From NCBI RefSeq assembly GCF_017573545.1, contig NZ_JAGEOK010000022.1, positions 1 through 64,000 on the forward strand: a stretch of DNA of 64,000 nt, given 5' to 3'. Below are positions 41,611 to 50,549 of this stretch, piece after piece (position 1 is the stretch's first letter; every line of letters begins with the position of its first letter). Both the position numbers and the translations under genes were made by a program. The notes under the pieces were generated by a model, which worked only from the letters and a program-made list of their open reading frames with translations, searched no databases and was not told the DNA's origin. Source of the DNA: Actinomadura nitritigenes (lineage in GTDB: Bacteria; Actinomycetota; Actinomycetes; Streptosporangiales; Streptosporangiaceae).

Positions 41611-42434
41611 CATGCGGCTTCGTACTCGGGCTCGGGCTTCGCGACGTCCGGCTCCACGTCGTCGGACGGCAGGAACCAGCCGATCAGCAGCTTGTACAGC
41701 CCGGCGCCGAGCACGCCGCCGATGAGCGGGGCGACGATCGGCACCCAGAAGTACAGGTCCCCGTGCTGGTCCTTCCAGGCGCCGCCGTAGCCGGTGATGA
41801 ACTCCGCGAGCCGGGGCCCGAAGTCGCGCGCCGGGTTGATCGCGTAGCCGGCGTCCGAGCCGAACGCCATCCCGATCGCCACGACCAGCAGCCCGATCAG
41901 GAAGGGGCCGAGGTTGGCCAGCGGCGGCGAGTTGCGCACGTCGGTCAGCGCCTTGATGACGAACAGCAGGATGGCGGTGCCGATGACCTGGTCGCGGAAC
42001 GCGCCCCAGGTGCCGACGGGCAGGGTCCCGTTGCCCGGCAGCGTCGAGAAGACGCCCTGGGTCTTGATGGTGTGGCCGGGGTCGACCTTGGCCAGGATCT
42101 CGCTGTAGTTCCATCGGACGATCAGCGCCGCGATGAACGCCCCGGCGGTCTGGGCGGCGATGTAGGGCGCCACCTTCCGCCAGGAGAACTCCTTGAACGC
42201 GGCCAGCGCGACCGTGACCGCGGGGTTGAGGTGGGCGCCGCTGATCCGCGCGGCGACGTAGACGCCGAGCGTGACGCCGAGCCCCCAGGCCCAGGCGATG
42301 CTGTCGTGGTCGCCGATGTTCGCCCCGGCGACCTGCGCGACGACGCCGACCCCGAACAGGATCAGGATCATCGTCCCGGCGAACTCGGCGGCGAGCTCAC
42401 CGGCCAGGGATGGGAATTTCCGGCGTTCCGCCAT
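41610..42434 (-). CDS. glpF: Glycerol uptake facilitator (aquaglyceroporin)
   Basis: The 274-residue MIP channel has six transmembrane helices and two NPA boxes: SGAHLNPAVTVAL (70-72) and YAINPARDFGPRL (200-204). The Asp after the second NPAR marks the glycerol-conducting subgroup. The start ATG 42434 has GAGGAG seven bases upstream; the frame open beyond it has no binding site. It is the first gene of the operon, divergent from the IclR regulator. Confidence 0.93.
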   Translation of the reverse strand: MAERRKFPSLAGELAAEFAGTMILILFGVGVVAQVAGANIGDHDSIAWAWGLGVTLGVYVAARISGAHLNPAVTVALAAFKEFSWRKVAPYIAAQTAGAFIAALIVRWNYSEILAKVDPGHTIKTQGVFSTLPGNGTLPVGTWGAFRDQVIGTAILLFVIKALTDVRNSPPLANLGPFLIGLLVVAIGMAFGSDAGYAINPARDFGPRLAEFITGYGGAWKDQHGDLYFWVPIVAPLIGGVLGAGLYKLLIGWFLPSDDVEPDVAKPEPEYEAA

Positions 42435-42520
42435 GTCTGTCTCCTCGGCTGCGGGGGTGGACGCAAAGCCCCATGAGGCTGGCCAGAACGTAAGACGCGG
42501 ATGACCCGGAAACAACGGAA

Positions 42521-42543
42521 GGCTGCCGACAATGTCGAACACT
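42521..42543. promoter_or_regulatory. Candidate GylR operator, imperfect copy
   Basis: CTGCCGACAATGTCGAACAC repeats the core TGCCGACA-TGTCG of the perfect palindrome 115 bp away. It lies about 90 bp upstream of glpF, on the operon side of the gap. Confidence 0.55.
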
Positions 42544-42634
42544 TTCCCCGCCGCCCGGTGCCGGTTACCCTCCCCCCTGTGCACCAGATCACAGAATCCG
42601 GGCAGCTCGGGACGGAAACGGCGGTGATGACGAC

Positions 42635-42657
42635 AGGTGCCGACATTGTCGGCACCT
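42635..42657. promoter_or_regulatory. Candidate GylR operator, perfect palindrome
   Basis: AGGTGCCGACA and TGTCGGCACCT are exact mirror complements around a single T. The site lies 26 bp before the IclR-type regulator start and fits autoregulation plus control of glpFKD. Confidence 0.72.
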
Positions 42658-42682
42658 CAACCCGAGAACTAGCATCGGGTTC

Positions 42683-43450
42683 ATGCCCGGACCTGTGCAG
42701 TCGATCGAGCGGGCCGCCGCGATCCTGCGGCTGCTCGCGGCCAGCTCCGGCCGGCTCGGGGTCGGTGAGATCGCCAGCTCGCTCGGGCTCGCCCGCGGCA
42801 CCGCGCACGGCATCCTGCGCACCCTGGAGCGGGTCGGCTTCGTCGAGCAGGACGGCGGCACCGGAAAGTACCAGCTCGGCGCCGCCCTGCTCCACCTCGG
42901 CACCAGCTACCTGGACGTCAACGAGCTGCGCTCCCGGGCGATCAACTGGGCGGACGCGCTGGCCTCGCGCAGCGGCGAGGCCGTCCGCATCGGCACCCTG
43001 CTCGACGGGAAGGTCCTGGTCGTCCACCACGTGTTCCGGCCCGACGACACCCTCCAGGCGCTGGACGTCGGGTCGCTGCTGCCGCTGCACGCCACCGCCC
43101 TCGGCAAGGCGCTGCTGGCGCACGACGCCAACGCGGCGGCGTCGATCCGCGACACCGAGCTGGAGTCCTACTGCCGCCGGACGATCACCGATCCGCGCCT
43201 GCTCGCACGGGCCGCCACCCGGGTCCGGGAGAACGGCTGGGCGGCCGAGGTCGAGGAGCTGTCCATCGGCGAGGCGGGCATCGCCGCCCCGATCCGCGGG
43301 TACGGGGGACTCGTCGTCGGGGCCATCGGCATCTCCGGGGCGGTCGAGCGGATCTGCGACACCGGCCGCGTCCCCGAGCCCCGGCTGGTGGCGTTCGTGC
43401 GCGACGCGGCCCGCGCCGTCTCCCGGGACCTCGGCGGCTCGCGGTGGTGA
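42683..43450 (+). CDS. IclR-family glycerol operon regulator, GylR-like
   Basis: The 255-residue protein has a winged HTH (SIERAAAILRLLAASSGRLG, EIASSLGLARGTAHGILRTL) and an IclR effector domain (RIGTLLDGKVLVVHHVF, LLPLHATALGKALLAH, EELSIGEAGIAAPIRGYGGL, GAIGISGAVERI). Divergent placement from glpF and the two shared palindromes match the Streptomyces gylR-gylCAB arrangement, in which glycerol-3-phosphate relieves repression. Confidence 0.87.
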   Translation: MPGPVQSIERAAAILRLLAASSGRLGVGEIASSLGLARGTAHGILRTLERVGFVEQDGGTGKYQLGAALLHLGTSYLDVNELRSRAINWADALASRSGEAVRIGTLLDGKVLVVHHVFRPDDTLQALDVGSLLPLHATALGKALLAHDANAAASIRDTELESYCRRTITDPRLLARAATRVRENGWAAEVEELSIGEAGIAAPIRGYGGLVVGAIGISGAVERICDTGRVPEPRLVAFVRDAARAVSRDLGGSRW

Positions 43451-43549
43451 CGCGCGGAGACCCCCCGTGACGGGACGGACGGCCGCCCGGGCCGGCGGGC
43501 GGCGGGAGCGCGGGACGAGGAAGGGGCACGGCGGGGGAGAGGGCGCAAC

Positions 43550-45076
43550 GTGACCGAACGCTACGTGATGTCGATCGACCAGGGCACCACCTCGACCCGG
43601 TGCATCCTGTTCGACCACGGCGGCCGGCTGGTGTCGGTGGCGCAGCGCGAGCACCGGCAGCACTTCCCGCGGCCGGGCTGGGTCGAACACGACCCGATGG
43701 AGATCTGGCGCAACCTGGAGCGGATCGCGCCGGAGGCGCTCGCCCAGGCGGGCGTGACGGCGAACCAGGTCGCGGCCGTCGGCATCGCCAACCAGCGCGA
43801 GACCACCGTGCTGTGGGACCGGCTCACCGGCGTCCCGATCGGCCGCGCCATCGTCTGGCAGGACATGCGGACCGGCCCGCTGGTCGACGAGCTGGGCCGC
43901 GCGCCCGGCGCCGCGATCGTCACCGAGCGCAGCGGGCTGCCGCTCGCCACCTACTTCTCCGCGCCGCGCATCCGCTGGCTGCTCGACCACACGCCCGGCC
44001 TGCGCGAGCGCGCCGAGCGCGGCGAGGTGCTGTTCGGCACCATGGAGAGCTGGCTGATCTGGAACCTCAGCGGCGGCGTCGACGGCGGCGTGCACGTCAC
44101 CGACGTCACCAACGCCAGCCGCACCCTGCTGATGGACCTGCACACGCTGTCCTGGGACGACGACCTGCTGGCGTTCTTCGGGGTGCCGCGGGCGATGCTG
44201 CCGGAGATCAGGTCGTCCACCGAGACCTACGGGACGGCCCGCCGGGTGTTCCCCGGGGTGCGGGTCGGCGCCGCGCTCGGCGACCAGCAGGCCGCGCTGT
44301 TCGGCCAGACGTGCTTCGCGCCCGGCGAGACCAAGTGCACCTACGGGACCGGCGCGTTCCTGCTGATGAACACCGGGACCAAGCCGGTGCGGTCGGAGAA
44401 CGGGCTGCTCACCACCGTCGGCTACAAGATCGGCGACGAGCCGGCGGTGTACGCGCTGGAGGGCTCGATCGCGATCACCGGCGCGCTCGTCCAGTGGTTC
44501 CGCGACGGGCTCGGGCTGATCACCACCGCGCCGGAGATCGAGACGCTCGCCCGCACCGTGACCGACAACGGCGGCTGCTACATCGTGCCGGCGTTCTCCG
44601 GGCTGTTCGCCCCGCACTGGCGGAGCGAGGCCCGCGGCATCATCGTCGGCCTGACCTCCTACATCACCAAGGGCCATCTGGCGCGGGCGGTGCTGGAGGC
44701 GACCGGCTGGCAGACCCGCGAGGTCGTGGACGCGATGAACCGGGACTCCGGGCTCAGCCTCCGGGAGCTGAAGGCCGACGGCGGCATGACCTCCGACAAC
44801 CTGCTGATGCAGATGGTCGCCGACATGCTGAACGTGCCGGTGGCGCGGCCGATGGTGGTCGAGACCGTCTCGCTCGGCGCCGCGTACGCCGCCGGGCTGG
44901 CGGTCGGCTACTGGGCGGGCCTGGAGGGGCTGCGGCGGAACTGGCACCGCGCGGCCCGCTGGGTCCCCGCCATGGAGTCAAGCCGCCGCGACCACGAGTA
45001 CGACAACTGGAGGCGCGCCGTGGAACGCACCTTCGACTGGATCCGGGCCGGCGAGGAGCCCGGCGACGCGCCCTGA
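43550..45076 (+). CDS. Second glycerol kinase
   Basis: The 508-residue FGGY kinase is closely similar to the product at 39937 (shared [109 protein letters not shown]). It starts at GTG 43550, 99 bp after the regulator gene and probably on its transcript. A duplicated kinase on the regulator side of the locus suggests either a paralogue with another polyol substrate or differently regulated isoenzymes. Confidence 0.9.
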   Translation: MTERYVMSIDQGTTSTRCILFDHGGRLVSVAQREHRQHFPRPGWVEHDPMEIWRNLERIAPEALAQAGVTANQVAAVGIANQRETTVLWDRLTGVPIGRAIVWQDMRTGPLVDELGRAPGAAIVTERSGLPLATYFSAPRIRWLLDHTPGLRERAERGEVLFGTMESWLIWNLSGGVDGGVHVTDVTNASRTLLMDLHTLSWDDDLLAFFGVPRAMLPEIRSSTETYGTARRVFPGVRVGAALGDQQAALFGQTCFAPGETKCTYGTGAFLLMNTGTKPVRSENGLLTTVGYKIGDEPAVYALEGSIAITGALVQWFRDGLGLITTAPEIETLARTVTDNGGCYIVPAFSGLFAPHWRSEARGIIVGLTSYITKGHLARAVLEATGWQTREVVDAMNRDSGLSLRELKADGGMTSDNLLMQMVADMLNVPVARPMVVETVSLGAAYAAGLAVGYWAGLEGLRRNWHRAARWVPAMESSRRDHEYDNWRRAVERTFDWIRAGEEPGDAP

Positions 45077-45093
45077 CCCGGCCCGCGCCTGCG

Positions 45094-46245
45094 TCAGACG
45101 CGGTTCCGCTCGACCAGCTGCTTGACGATCACGTTGCGCTGGATCTCGTTGGTCCCCTCGCCGACGATCATCAGCGGGGCGTCCCGGAAGTAGCGCTCGA
45201 TGTCGAACTCGGTGGAGTAGCCCGCCGCGCCGTGGATCCGGACGGCGTTGAGGGCGATCCGCATCGCCGCCTCGGAGGCGTAGAGCTTGGCCATGCCCGC
45301 CTCCATGTCGCAGCGCTCGCCGGCGTCCAGCCGTCCGGCGGCGTCCAGGGTGAGCAGCCGTGCCGCGCGCAGCTCGGTCGCCATGTCGGCGAGGTAGTTG
45401 CCGACCGACTGGTGCTTCCAGATCGGCTTGCCGAACGCCTCGCGCTCCTGGGCGTAGCGGACGGAGTCCTCCAGCGCGGCCCGGGCCACGCCGAGCGCGC
45501 GCGCCGCGACCTGGATCCGGCCGACCTCCAGGCCGCGCATCATCTGCGCGAACCCGCGGCCCTCCTCGCCGCCGAGGACCGCGTCCAGTGGCGCCTCGTA
45601 GCCGTCGAACGACAGCTCGCAGCTCTCCACGCCCTTGTAGCCGAGCTTCGGCAGATCGCGGGAGACCGTCAGGCCCGGCCCCTTCTCGACGAGCAGGACG
45701 CTGATGCCGCGGTGGCGGGGCCGGGCGTCCGGGTCGGTCTTGCACAGCAGCGCGATCAGGCCGGACGTGCGCGCGTTCGTGATCCACATCTTCGCGCCGT
45801 CGATCACGTAGCGGTCGCCCTCGCGGCGCGCGGCCGTGGTCATCGCCTGGAGGTCGGAGCCCCCGGACGGCTCGGTCAGCGCCATCGTGGCGCGCAGCTC
45901 GCCGGTCGCCATCCGGGGCAGGTACCGGCGCTTCTGCTCCTCGGTCCCGAAGACCGCGAGCAGGTGCGAGACGACCGTGTGCCCGCCGAACGCTCCCGCG
46001 AGCGACATCCAGCCGCGCGCCAGTTCCTCGGTGACGAGGGCGTAGCAGGCCTTGGAGACCGCGGACTCGCCGTACGGTTCGGGCACGGCGAGCCCGTAGA
46101 CGCCCAGCTCCTTCATGCGGGCGATCAGGTGCTCGGGATAGGCGTTCGCGTGCTCGAGGTCGCGGGCCACCGGCCGGACCTCCCGGTCGACGAAGTCCGC
46201 GACGACCTCGACGATGGCGCGCTCCTCGTCGTTCAGCGTGAACAC
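45094..46245 (-). CDS. Acyl-CoA dehydrogenase
   Basis: The 383-residue enzyme has RDLEHANAYPEHLIARMKEL, ATMALTEPSGGSDLQAMTTA, DGAKMWITNARTSGLIALLC, LGYKGVESCELSFDGYEAPL and the C-terminal RIHGAAGYSTEFDIERYFRD with GTNEIQRNVIVKQLVER. It is divergent from the GntR gene, with an inverted repeat TTTTCA-N11-TGAAAA in between, and related in style to the enzyme at 48088, so both likely serve the same acyl-CoA pathway. It is convergent with the second glycerol kinase gene. Confidence 0.87.
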   Translation of the reverse strand: MFTLNDEERAIVEVVADFVDREVRPVARDLEHANAYPEHLIARMKELGVYGLAVPEPYGESAVSKACYALVTEELARGWMSLAGAFGGHTVVSHLLAVFGTEEQKRRYLPRMATGELRATMALTEPSGGSDLQAMTTAARREGDRYVIDGAKMWITNARTSGLIALLCKTDPDARPRHRGISVLLVEKGPGLTVSRDLPKLGYKGVESCELSFDGYEAPLDAVLGGEEGRGFAQMMRGLEVGRIQVAARALGVARAALEDSVRYAQEREAFGKPIWKHQSVGNYLADMATELRAARLLTLDAAGRLDAGERCDMEAGMAKLYASEAAMRIALNAVRIHGAAGYSTEFDIERYFRDAPLMIVGEGTNEIQRNVIVKQLVERNRV

Positions 46246-46284
46246 GGCTGCCGCCCTCCTCCGGCCCTGGCACCGGCCGGCACC

Positions 46285-46307
46285 TTTTCATATATTTGAT
46301 TTGAAAA
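46285..46307. promoter_or_regulatory. Candidate GntR operator
   Basis: TTTTCA (46285-46290) and TGAAAA (46302-46307) form an inverted repeat around an AT-rich 11-base centre. It lies 40 bp upstream of the divergent acyl-CoA dehydrogenase, the most AT-rich spot of the gap. Confidence 0.5.
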
Positions 46308-46412
46308 TCACGGCTGTCAACTTGCTGGAGGTCGGGAGCGGCTGATCGGACACGAGCAGGGACGGTCCTCCCCTACATAATGTTGGGGTCACGCGAGGCG
46401 CACGGGGAGACG

Positions 46413-47108
46413 ATGACGGTGGCGATTTCCGGCGGCCAGGCGCTCGGCAGGCGCCGCCAGCTCAGCGACGAGGTGGCCGCCTACGTCCGCGAGCTGATCA
46501 TGTCCGGCCAGGTCAGGCACGGGGAGTTCCTGCGACTGGAGCGGATCGCCGACGATCTCGGGATCAGCGTCACCCCGGTCCGCGAGGCGCTGCTGTCGCT
46601 GCGCGGCGAGGGCTTCGTGACGCTGGAGCCGCGCCGGGGGTTCATGCCGGCGCCGCTGTCGCGCCAGGACGTCCAGGACCTGTTCGAGGCGCAGGCGTAC
46701 TTCGCCGGGGAACTGGCGTCCCGCGCCGCCGAGAAGATCACGCCGGACGAGCTGGAGGCGCTCGACCGGACGCAGCGGCTGCTGGAGCGGGCGTCCAAGG
46801 CCGCGGACGCCGAGGGCATCGAGCGGGCCAACCACCAGTTCCACCGGGTGGTCAACCTGTGCGCCGCATCGCCCAAGACGGCCTGGCTGCTCCAGCTGGT
46901 GGTGCGGTACGCGCCGCGCCGCTTCTACTCCAGCATCCAGGGCTGGAGCCAGGCCTCCGTCGACGACCACCGGCTCATCCTGGCGGCGCTTCGGGCCGGG
47001 GACCCCGAGGCCGCGCGCGGTGCGATGCGGGCTCACATCAGGCACGCCGGAGCGCTGCTGGTCGTGCATCTGGAGGCGCAGGGCTTCTGGGCCGACCCCA
47101 CGGCCTGA
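46413..47108 (+). CDS. GntR-family regulator with FCD domain
   Basis: The 231-residue protein has winged HTH RQLSDEVAAYVRELIMSGQV, RLERIADDLGISVTPVREAL, LLSLRGEGFVTLEPRRGFMP and an FCD all-helical ligand domain (LFEAQAYFAGELASRAAEKI, ANHQFHRVVNLCAASPKTAW, DDHRLILAALRAGDPEAARG). ATG 46413 has GGGGAG upstream. It stands between two sets of acyl-CoA genes and presumably controls both in response to an acyl or acyl-CoA ligand. Confidence 0.87.
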   Translation: MTVAISGGQALGRRRQLSDEVAAYVRELIMSGQVRHGEFLRLERIADDLGISVTPVREALLSLRGEGFVTLEPRRGFMPAPLSRQDVQDLFEAQAYFAGELASRAAEKITPDELEALDRTQRLLERASKAADAEGIERANHQFHRVVNLCAASPKTAWLLQLVVRYAPRRFYSSIQGWSQASVDDHRLILAALRAGDPEAARGAMRAHIRHAGALLVVHLEAQGFWADPTA

Positions 47109-47184
47109 GGGGCCGCCCCCGGGCGCGCCCTTCCCCGGAGCGCCCCTCTCGCCATATCGTATAAAAAATTGCGAGGAGGGTTCG

Positions 47185-47247
47185 ATGGACGACCGGGACT
47201 CCGGAGCGGTGCCCGCCCCGGCGCGGGGATCGGCGGCGGGCGCGTGA
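47185..47247 (+). CDS. Possible 20-residue leader ORF before the enoyl-CoA hydratase
   Basis: The ATG at 47185 has a very good AGGAGGG site five bases upstream and encodes MDDRDSGAVPAPARGSAAGA, ending at TGA 47247, which overlaps the GTG start of the hydratase gene (GTGA). The hydratase start itself lacks a clear binding site. So translation is probably coupled through this leader; alternatively this is simply a start-region duplication artefact with no function. Confidence 0.4.
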   Translation: MDDRDSGAVPAPARGSAAGA

Positions 47248-48032
47248 CCGGCGGCCCCGCCGGCGACGTCGTCGAGGTCGCCGACCACGGCGCGACCCGG
47301 GTCCTGACGCTGAACCGCCCCGACGCGCGCAACGCGATCGACATCCCGATGCGCCTGCGGCTCCTGGAGGAGCTGCGGCGCGCCGCCGACGACCCGGCCG
47401 TCCGCGCGATCGTGCTGACCGGCGCGGGCGGCACCTTCTGCGCGGGCGGCGACCTGCGGTCGATGGAGGGCGCGGACGCCGAGGCGGTCCGCGAGCGGCT
47501 GGCGCCGGTGCACCGGGCCGTCCGGATCATCGCGACCTGCGGAACCCCGGTGATCGCGGCCGTCGAGGGCGCCGCCGCGGGGCTCGGCGTGTCCGTCGCC
47601 GCCGCCTGCGACCACGTGGTGGCCGCCGAGGACGCCCGGTTCGTCGCCGCGTTCGGCAAGGTCGGGCTGGTCGCCGACGGCGGGCTGCTGTGGACGCTCC
47701 CGCAGCGCGTCGGGATGGGCCGCGCCAAGGAGATGCTCGTGTTCGGCCGGACGGTACCCGCGCGGCGGGCCTTCGAGATCGGGCTCGCCGACTCCCTCGC
47801 ACCGCCCGGCGGTGCCCTGGACGCGGCGCTGGAGCTGGCCGCCGGCGCGGCGTCGCTCGCCCCGCTCGCGGTCGCCGCCGCCAAGCGGCTCCTCGCGCGC
47901 GCCGACCACAGCCTGAAACGGCTGCTGGAGGCCGAGCGGGAGGAGCAGGCCGCGCTGTTCGGCACCGCCGACTTCGCCGAGGGCCGCGCCGCGTTCGCCG
48001 AGCGCCGCGCCCCCCGCTTCGAGGGCCGCTGA
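47244..48032 (+). CDS. Enoyl-CoA hydratase/isomerase family protein
   Basis: The 262-residue crotonase has LTLNRPDARNAIDIPMRLRL, oxyanion-hole loop IVLTGAGGTFCAGGDLRSME and AAVEGAAAGLGVSVAAACDH with FVAAFGKVGLVADGG in the position of the catalytic acids. The start is GTG 47244 by overlap with the leader ORF and by homology. It is the first enzyme gene of the GntR-linked series (hydratase, dehydrogenase, CoA-transferase). Confidence 0.85.
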   Translation: MTGGPAGDVVEVADHGATRVLTLNRPDARNAIDIPMRLRLLEELRRAADDPAVRAIVLTGAGGTFCAGGDLRSMEGADAEAVRERLAPVHRAVRIIATCGTPVIAAVEGAAAGLGVSVAAACDHVVAAEDARFVAAFGKVGLVADGGLLWTLPQRVGMGRAKEMLVFGRTVPARRAFEIGLADSLAPPGGALDAALELAAGAASLAPLAVAAAKRLLARADHSLKRLLEAEREEQAALFGTADFAEGRAAFAERRAPRFEGR

Positions 48033-48087
48033 GCCGCCGGCGCCGCGGCCACGTCGCACAGGCGCGTGATCCGGGAGGGAATGGAAC

Positions 48088-49263
48088 GTGAGCAGGCTGC
48101 AGCAGACCTACGGGCTGACCGACGAGCAGCGGGAGATCGTCGCGACGGTGCGGGCCTTCGTCGACAAGGAGATCCTCCCGGTCGCCACGGAGCTCGAGCA
48201 CGCGGACGCGTACCCGCAGGAGATCGTGGACGGGATGAAGAGGCTCGGCCTGTTCGGGCTGATGATCGGCGAGGAGCACGGCGGGCTCGGCGAGTCGCTG
48301 CTGACCTACGCGCTCGCGGTGGAGGAGCTGTCGCGCGGCTGGATGAGCGTGTCCGGCATCGTCAACACGCACTTCATCGTCGCCTGGATGATCACCCATC
48401 ACGGCACGCCGGAGCAGCGGGCGCACTACCTGCCGAAGATGGCGACCGGGGAGATCCGCGGCGCGTTCTCGATGTCGGAGCCGGGCTGCGGCTCGGACGT
48501 GTCGGCGATCAAGACCCGCGCCGTGCCCGACGGCGACGACTACGTGATCGACGGCCAGAAGATGTGGCTGACCAACGGCGGTTCCGCGAACCTCGTCGCC
48601 ACGCTCGTCAAGACCGACCCGGACGCGGGCCACCGCGGCATGACGACGTTCCTGGTCGACAAGACGCCCGGGTTCGGGGAGGTCGCGCCGGGCCTGACCG
48701 TCCCCGGGAAGATCGAGAAGATGGGGTACAAGGGCGTCGACACGACCGAGCTGGTCTTCGACTCCTACCGGATCCCGGCCGCGCAGATCCTCGGCGGGAC
48801 GCCCGGCCGCGGCTTCTACCAGATGATGGACGGCGTCGAGGTCGGCCGCGTCAACGTCGCCGCGCGCGGCTGCGGCGTCGCCCGCCGCGCCTACGAGCTG
48901 GCCCTGGACTACGCGCGGCGGCGCGAGACGTTCGGCAAGCCGATCGCCGAGCACCAGGCGGTCATGTTCCGGCTCGCCGAGATGGCGACGAAGGTCGAGG
49001 CCGCGCACCAGATGATGGTGATGGCGGCGCGCCGCAAGGACTCCGGCGAGCGCAACGACCTCGAGGCGGGCATGGCCAAGTACCTGGCCAGCGAGTACTG
49101 CAAGGAGGTCGTGGAGGACGCCTTCCGCATCCACGGCGGCTACGCCTACTCGAAGGAGTACGAGATCGAGCGCCTCTACCGGGAGGCGCCGATGCTGCTG
49201 ATCGGCGAGGGCACCGCCGACATCCAGAAGATGATCATCGGCCGCCGGCTGCTGGAGGGCTGA
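48088..49263 (+). CDS. Acyl-CoA dehydrogenase
   Basis: The 391-residue enzyme has ATELEHADAYPQEIVDGMKR, GAFSMSEPGCGSDVSAIKTR, DGQKMWLTNGGSANLVATLV, MGYKGVDTTELVFDSYRIPA and FRIHGGYAYSKEYEIERLYR with GTADIQKMIIGRRL. The start is GTG 48088 after GGGAGGGAATGGAAC. It is followed six bases after the stop by the CoA-transferase gene. With the hydratase and CoA-transferase it forms one beta-oxidation-like unit. Confidence 0.88.
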   Translation: MSRLQQTYGLTDEQREIVATVRAFVDKEILPVATELEHADAYPQEIVDGMKRLGLFGLMIGEEHGGLGESLLTYALAVEELSRGWMSVSGIVNTHFIVAWMITHHGTPEQRAHYLPKMATGEIRGAFSMSEPGCGSDVSAIKTRAVPDGDDYVIDGQKMWLTNGGSANLVATLVKTDPDAGHRGMTTFLVDKTPGFGEVAPGLTVPGKIEKMGYKGVDTTELVFDSYRIPAAQILGGTPGRGFYQMMDGVEVGRVNVAARGCGVARRAYELALDYARRRETFGKPIAEHQAVMFRLAEMATKVEAAHQMMVMAARRKDSGERNDLEAGMAKYLASEYCKEVVEDAFRIHGGYAYSKEYEIERLYREAPMLLIGEGTADIQKMIIGRRLLEG

Positions 49264-49268
49264 CGCGG

Positions 49269-50480
49269 ATGCTCCCCCTCGAAGGCATCACCGTCGTCGC
49301 GCTGGAGCAGGCGGTCGCGGCGCCGTTCGCCACCCGGCAGCTCGCCGACCTCGGCGCCCGCGTCATCAAGGTCGAGCGCGTGGACGGCGGCGACTTCGCC
49401 CGCGCCTACGACGCCGACGTGCGCGGCGGGCTCGGCACCCACTTCGCGTGGCTGAACCGGTCGAAGGAGTCGGTCGCGCTCGACCTCAAGCGGGACGAGG
49501 GCCGGGCGATCCTCGCCGAGCTGGTCGCGGGCGCCGACGTGTTCCTGCAGAACCTCGCGCCCGGCGCCGCCGCCCGCCTCGGCTTCGGCGCGGACGGCCT
49601 CCGCGCCCGCGACCCCCGGCTCATCGTCGTCGACATGTCCGGCTACGGGACGCGCGGCCCGTACCGCGACAAGCGCGCCTACGACATGCTCGTGCAGGCC
49701 GAGGCGGGCTTGATCTCGGTGACGGGCACCCCGGAGACGCCGGTGAAGGCGGGCTCGCCGCTGGCCGACATCGCCGCCGGGATGTACGCCTTCTCCGGGA
49801 CGCTCGCGGCGCTCGTCCGGCGCGGCACCACCGGCGAGGGCGCGGCGATCGAGGTCACGATGTTCGACGCGGTCGCCGAATGGATGAGCCAGGCGATGTA
49901 CACGACCCTCTACACGGGCTCGGTGCCGCCGCGGACCCGGCTGAGCCATCCGGTGATCTCCCCGTACGACGCCTATCCGACCGCCGACGGGGTCGACGTC
50001 GTCATCGGCGTGCAGAACGACCGCGGCTGGGCGGCGATGGCCGACGGCGTCCTGGACCGTCCCGACCTCGTCACCGACCCGGAGTACGCCACGAACCAGG
50101 CGAGGGTCCGCAACCGCGAGAAGGTGGACGCGATCGTCGCGGGCGTCACCTCGTCGATGGACCGCGAGGAGCTGATGCGGCGGCTGGACGAGGCGGGCGT
50201 CGCGAACGCGTCGCTGAACGACGGGCACGGGCTGATCGCGCATCCGCAGCTCGCCGAGCGCGACCGCTGGCGCGAGGTCGGTTCCCCGGTCGGGCCCATC
50301 CGCGCGATCCGCCCGCCGATCACCTTCGCCGACGTCGAGGCGCGCATGGACCCCGTCCCGGCGCTCGGCGAGCACACCGAGGCCGTCCTGCGCGAACTCG
50401 GACGCGACGACGCGGCCATCGCCCGGCTGAGCGGGTCCGGGACCGTGCGGCTGCACGCGGAGCCCCCGCCCGCCCCCTGA
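49269..50480 (+). CDS. CaiB/BaiF-type CoA-transferase
   Basis: The 403-residue class III CoA-transferase has the N-terminal LEGITVVALEQAVAAPFATR, QLADLGARVIKVERVDGGDF, WLNRSKESVALDLKRDEGRA, and the catalytic Asp region RLIVVDMSGYGTRGPYRDKR with AYDMLVQAEAGLISVTG; C-terminal HPVISPYDAYPTADG. It transfers CoA between organic acids. ATG 49269. Its placement suggests that it activates the substrate of the pathway encoded by its operon. Confidence 0.9.
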   Translation: MLPLEGITVVALEQAVAAPFATRQLADLGARVIKVERVDGGDFARAYDADVRGGLGTHFAWLNRSKESVALDLKRDEGRAILAELVAGADVFLQNLAPGAAARLGFGADGLRARDPRLIVVDMSGYGTRGPYRDKRAYDMLVQAEAGLISVTGTPETPVKAGSPLADIAAGMYAFSGTLAALVRRGTTGEGAAIEVTMFDAVAEWMSQAMYTTLYTGSVPPRTRLSHPVISPYDAYPTADGVDVVIGVQNDRGWAAMADGVLDRPDLVTDPEYATNQARVRNREKVDAIVAGVTSSMDREELMRRLDEAGVANASLNDGHGLIAHPQLAERDRWREVGSPVGPIRAIRPPITFADVEARMDPVPALGEHTEAVLRELGRDDAAIARLSGSGTVRLHAEPPPAP

Positions 50481-50549
50481 CCGGCGTCCGCCACCTGACC
50501 GGCCGCCGCCTCCGGTGATCAGGGCCGGGCCGCCGGATATCGTGGCGGC

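Noticed and set aside
47160-47170. ATATCGTATA near the crotonase leader as a second GntR site
   Set aside because: The inverted repeat is short and imperfect and overlaps an AT-rich -10-like TATAAA; no second copy supports it.
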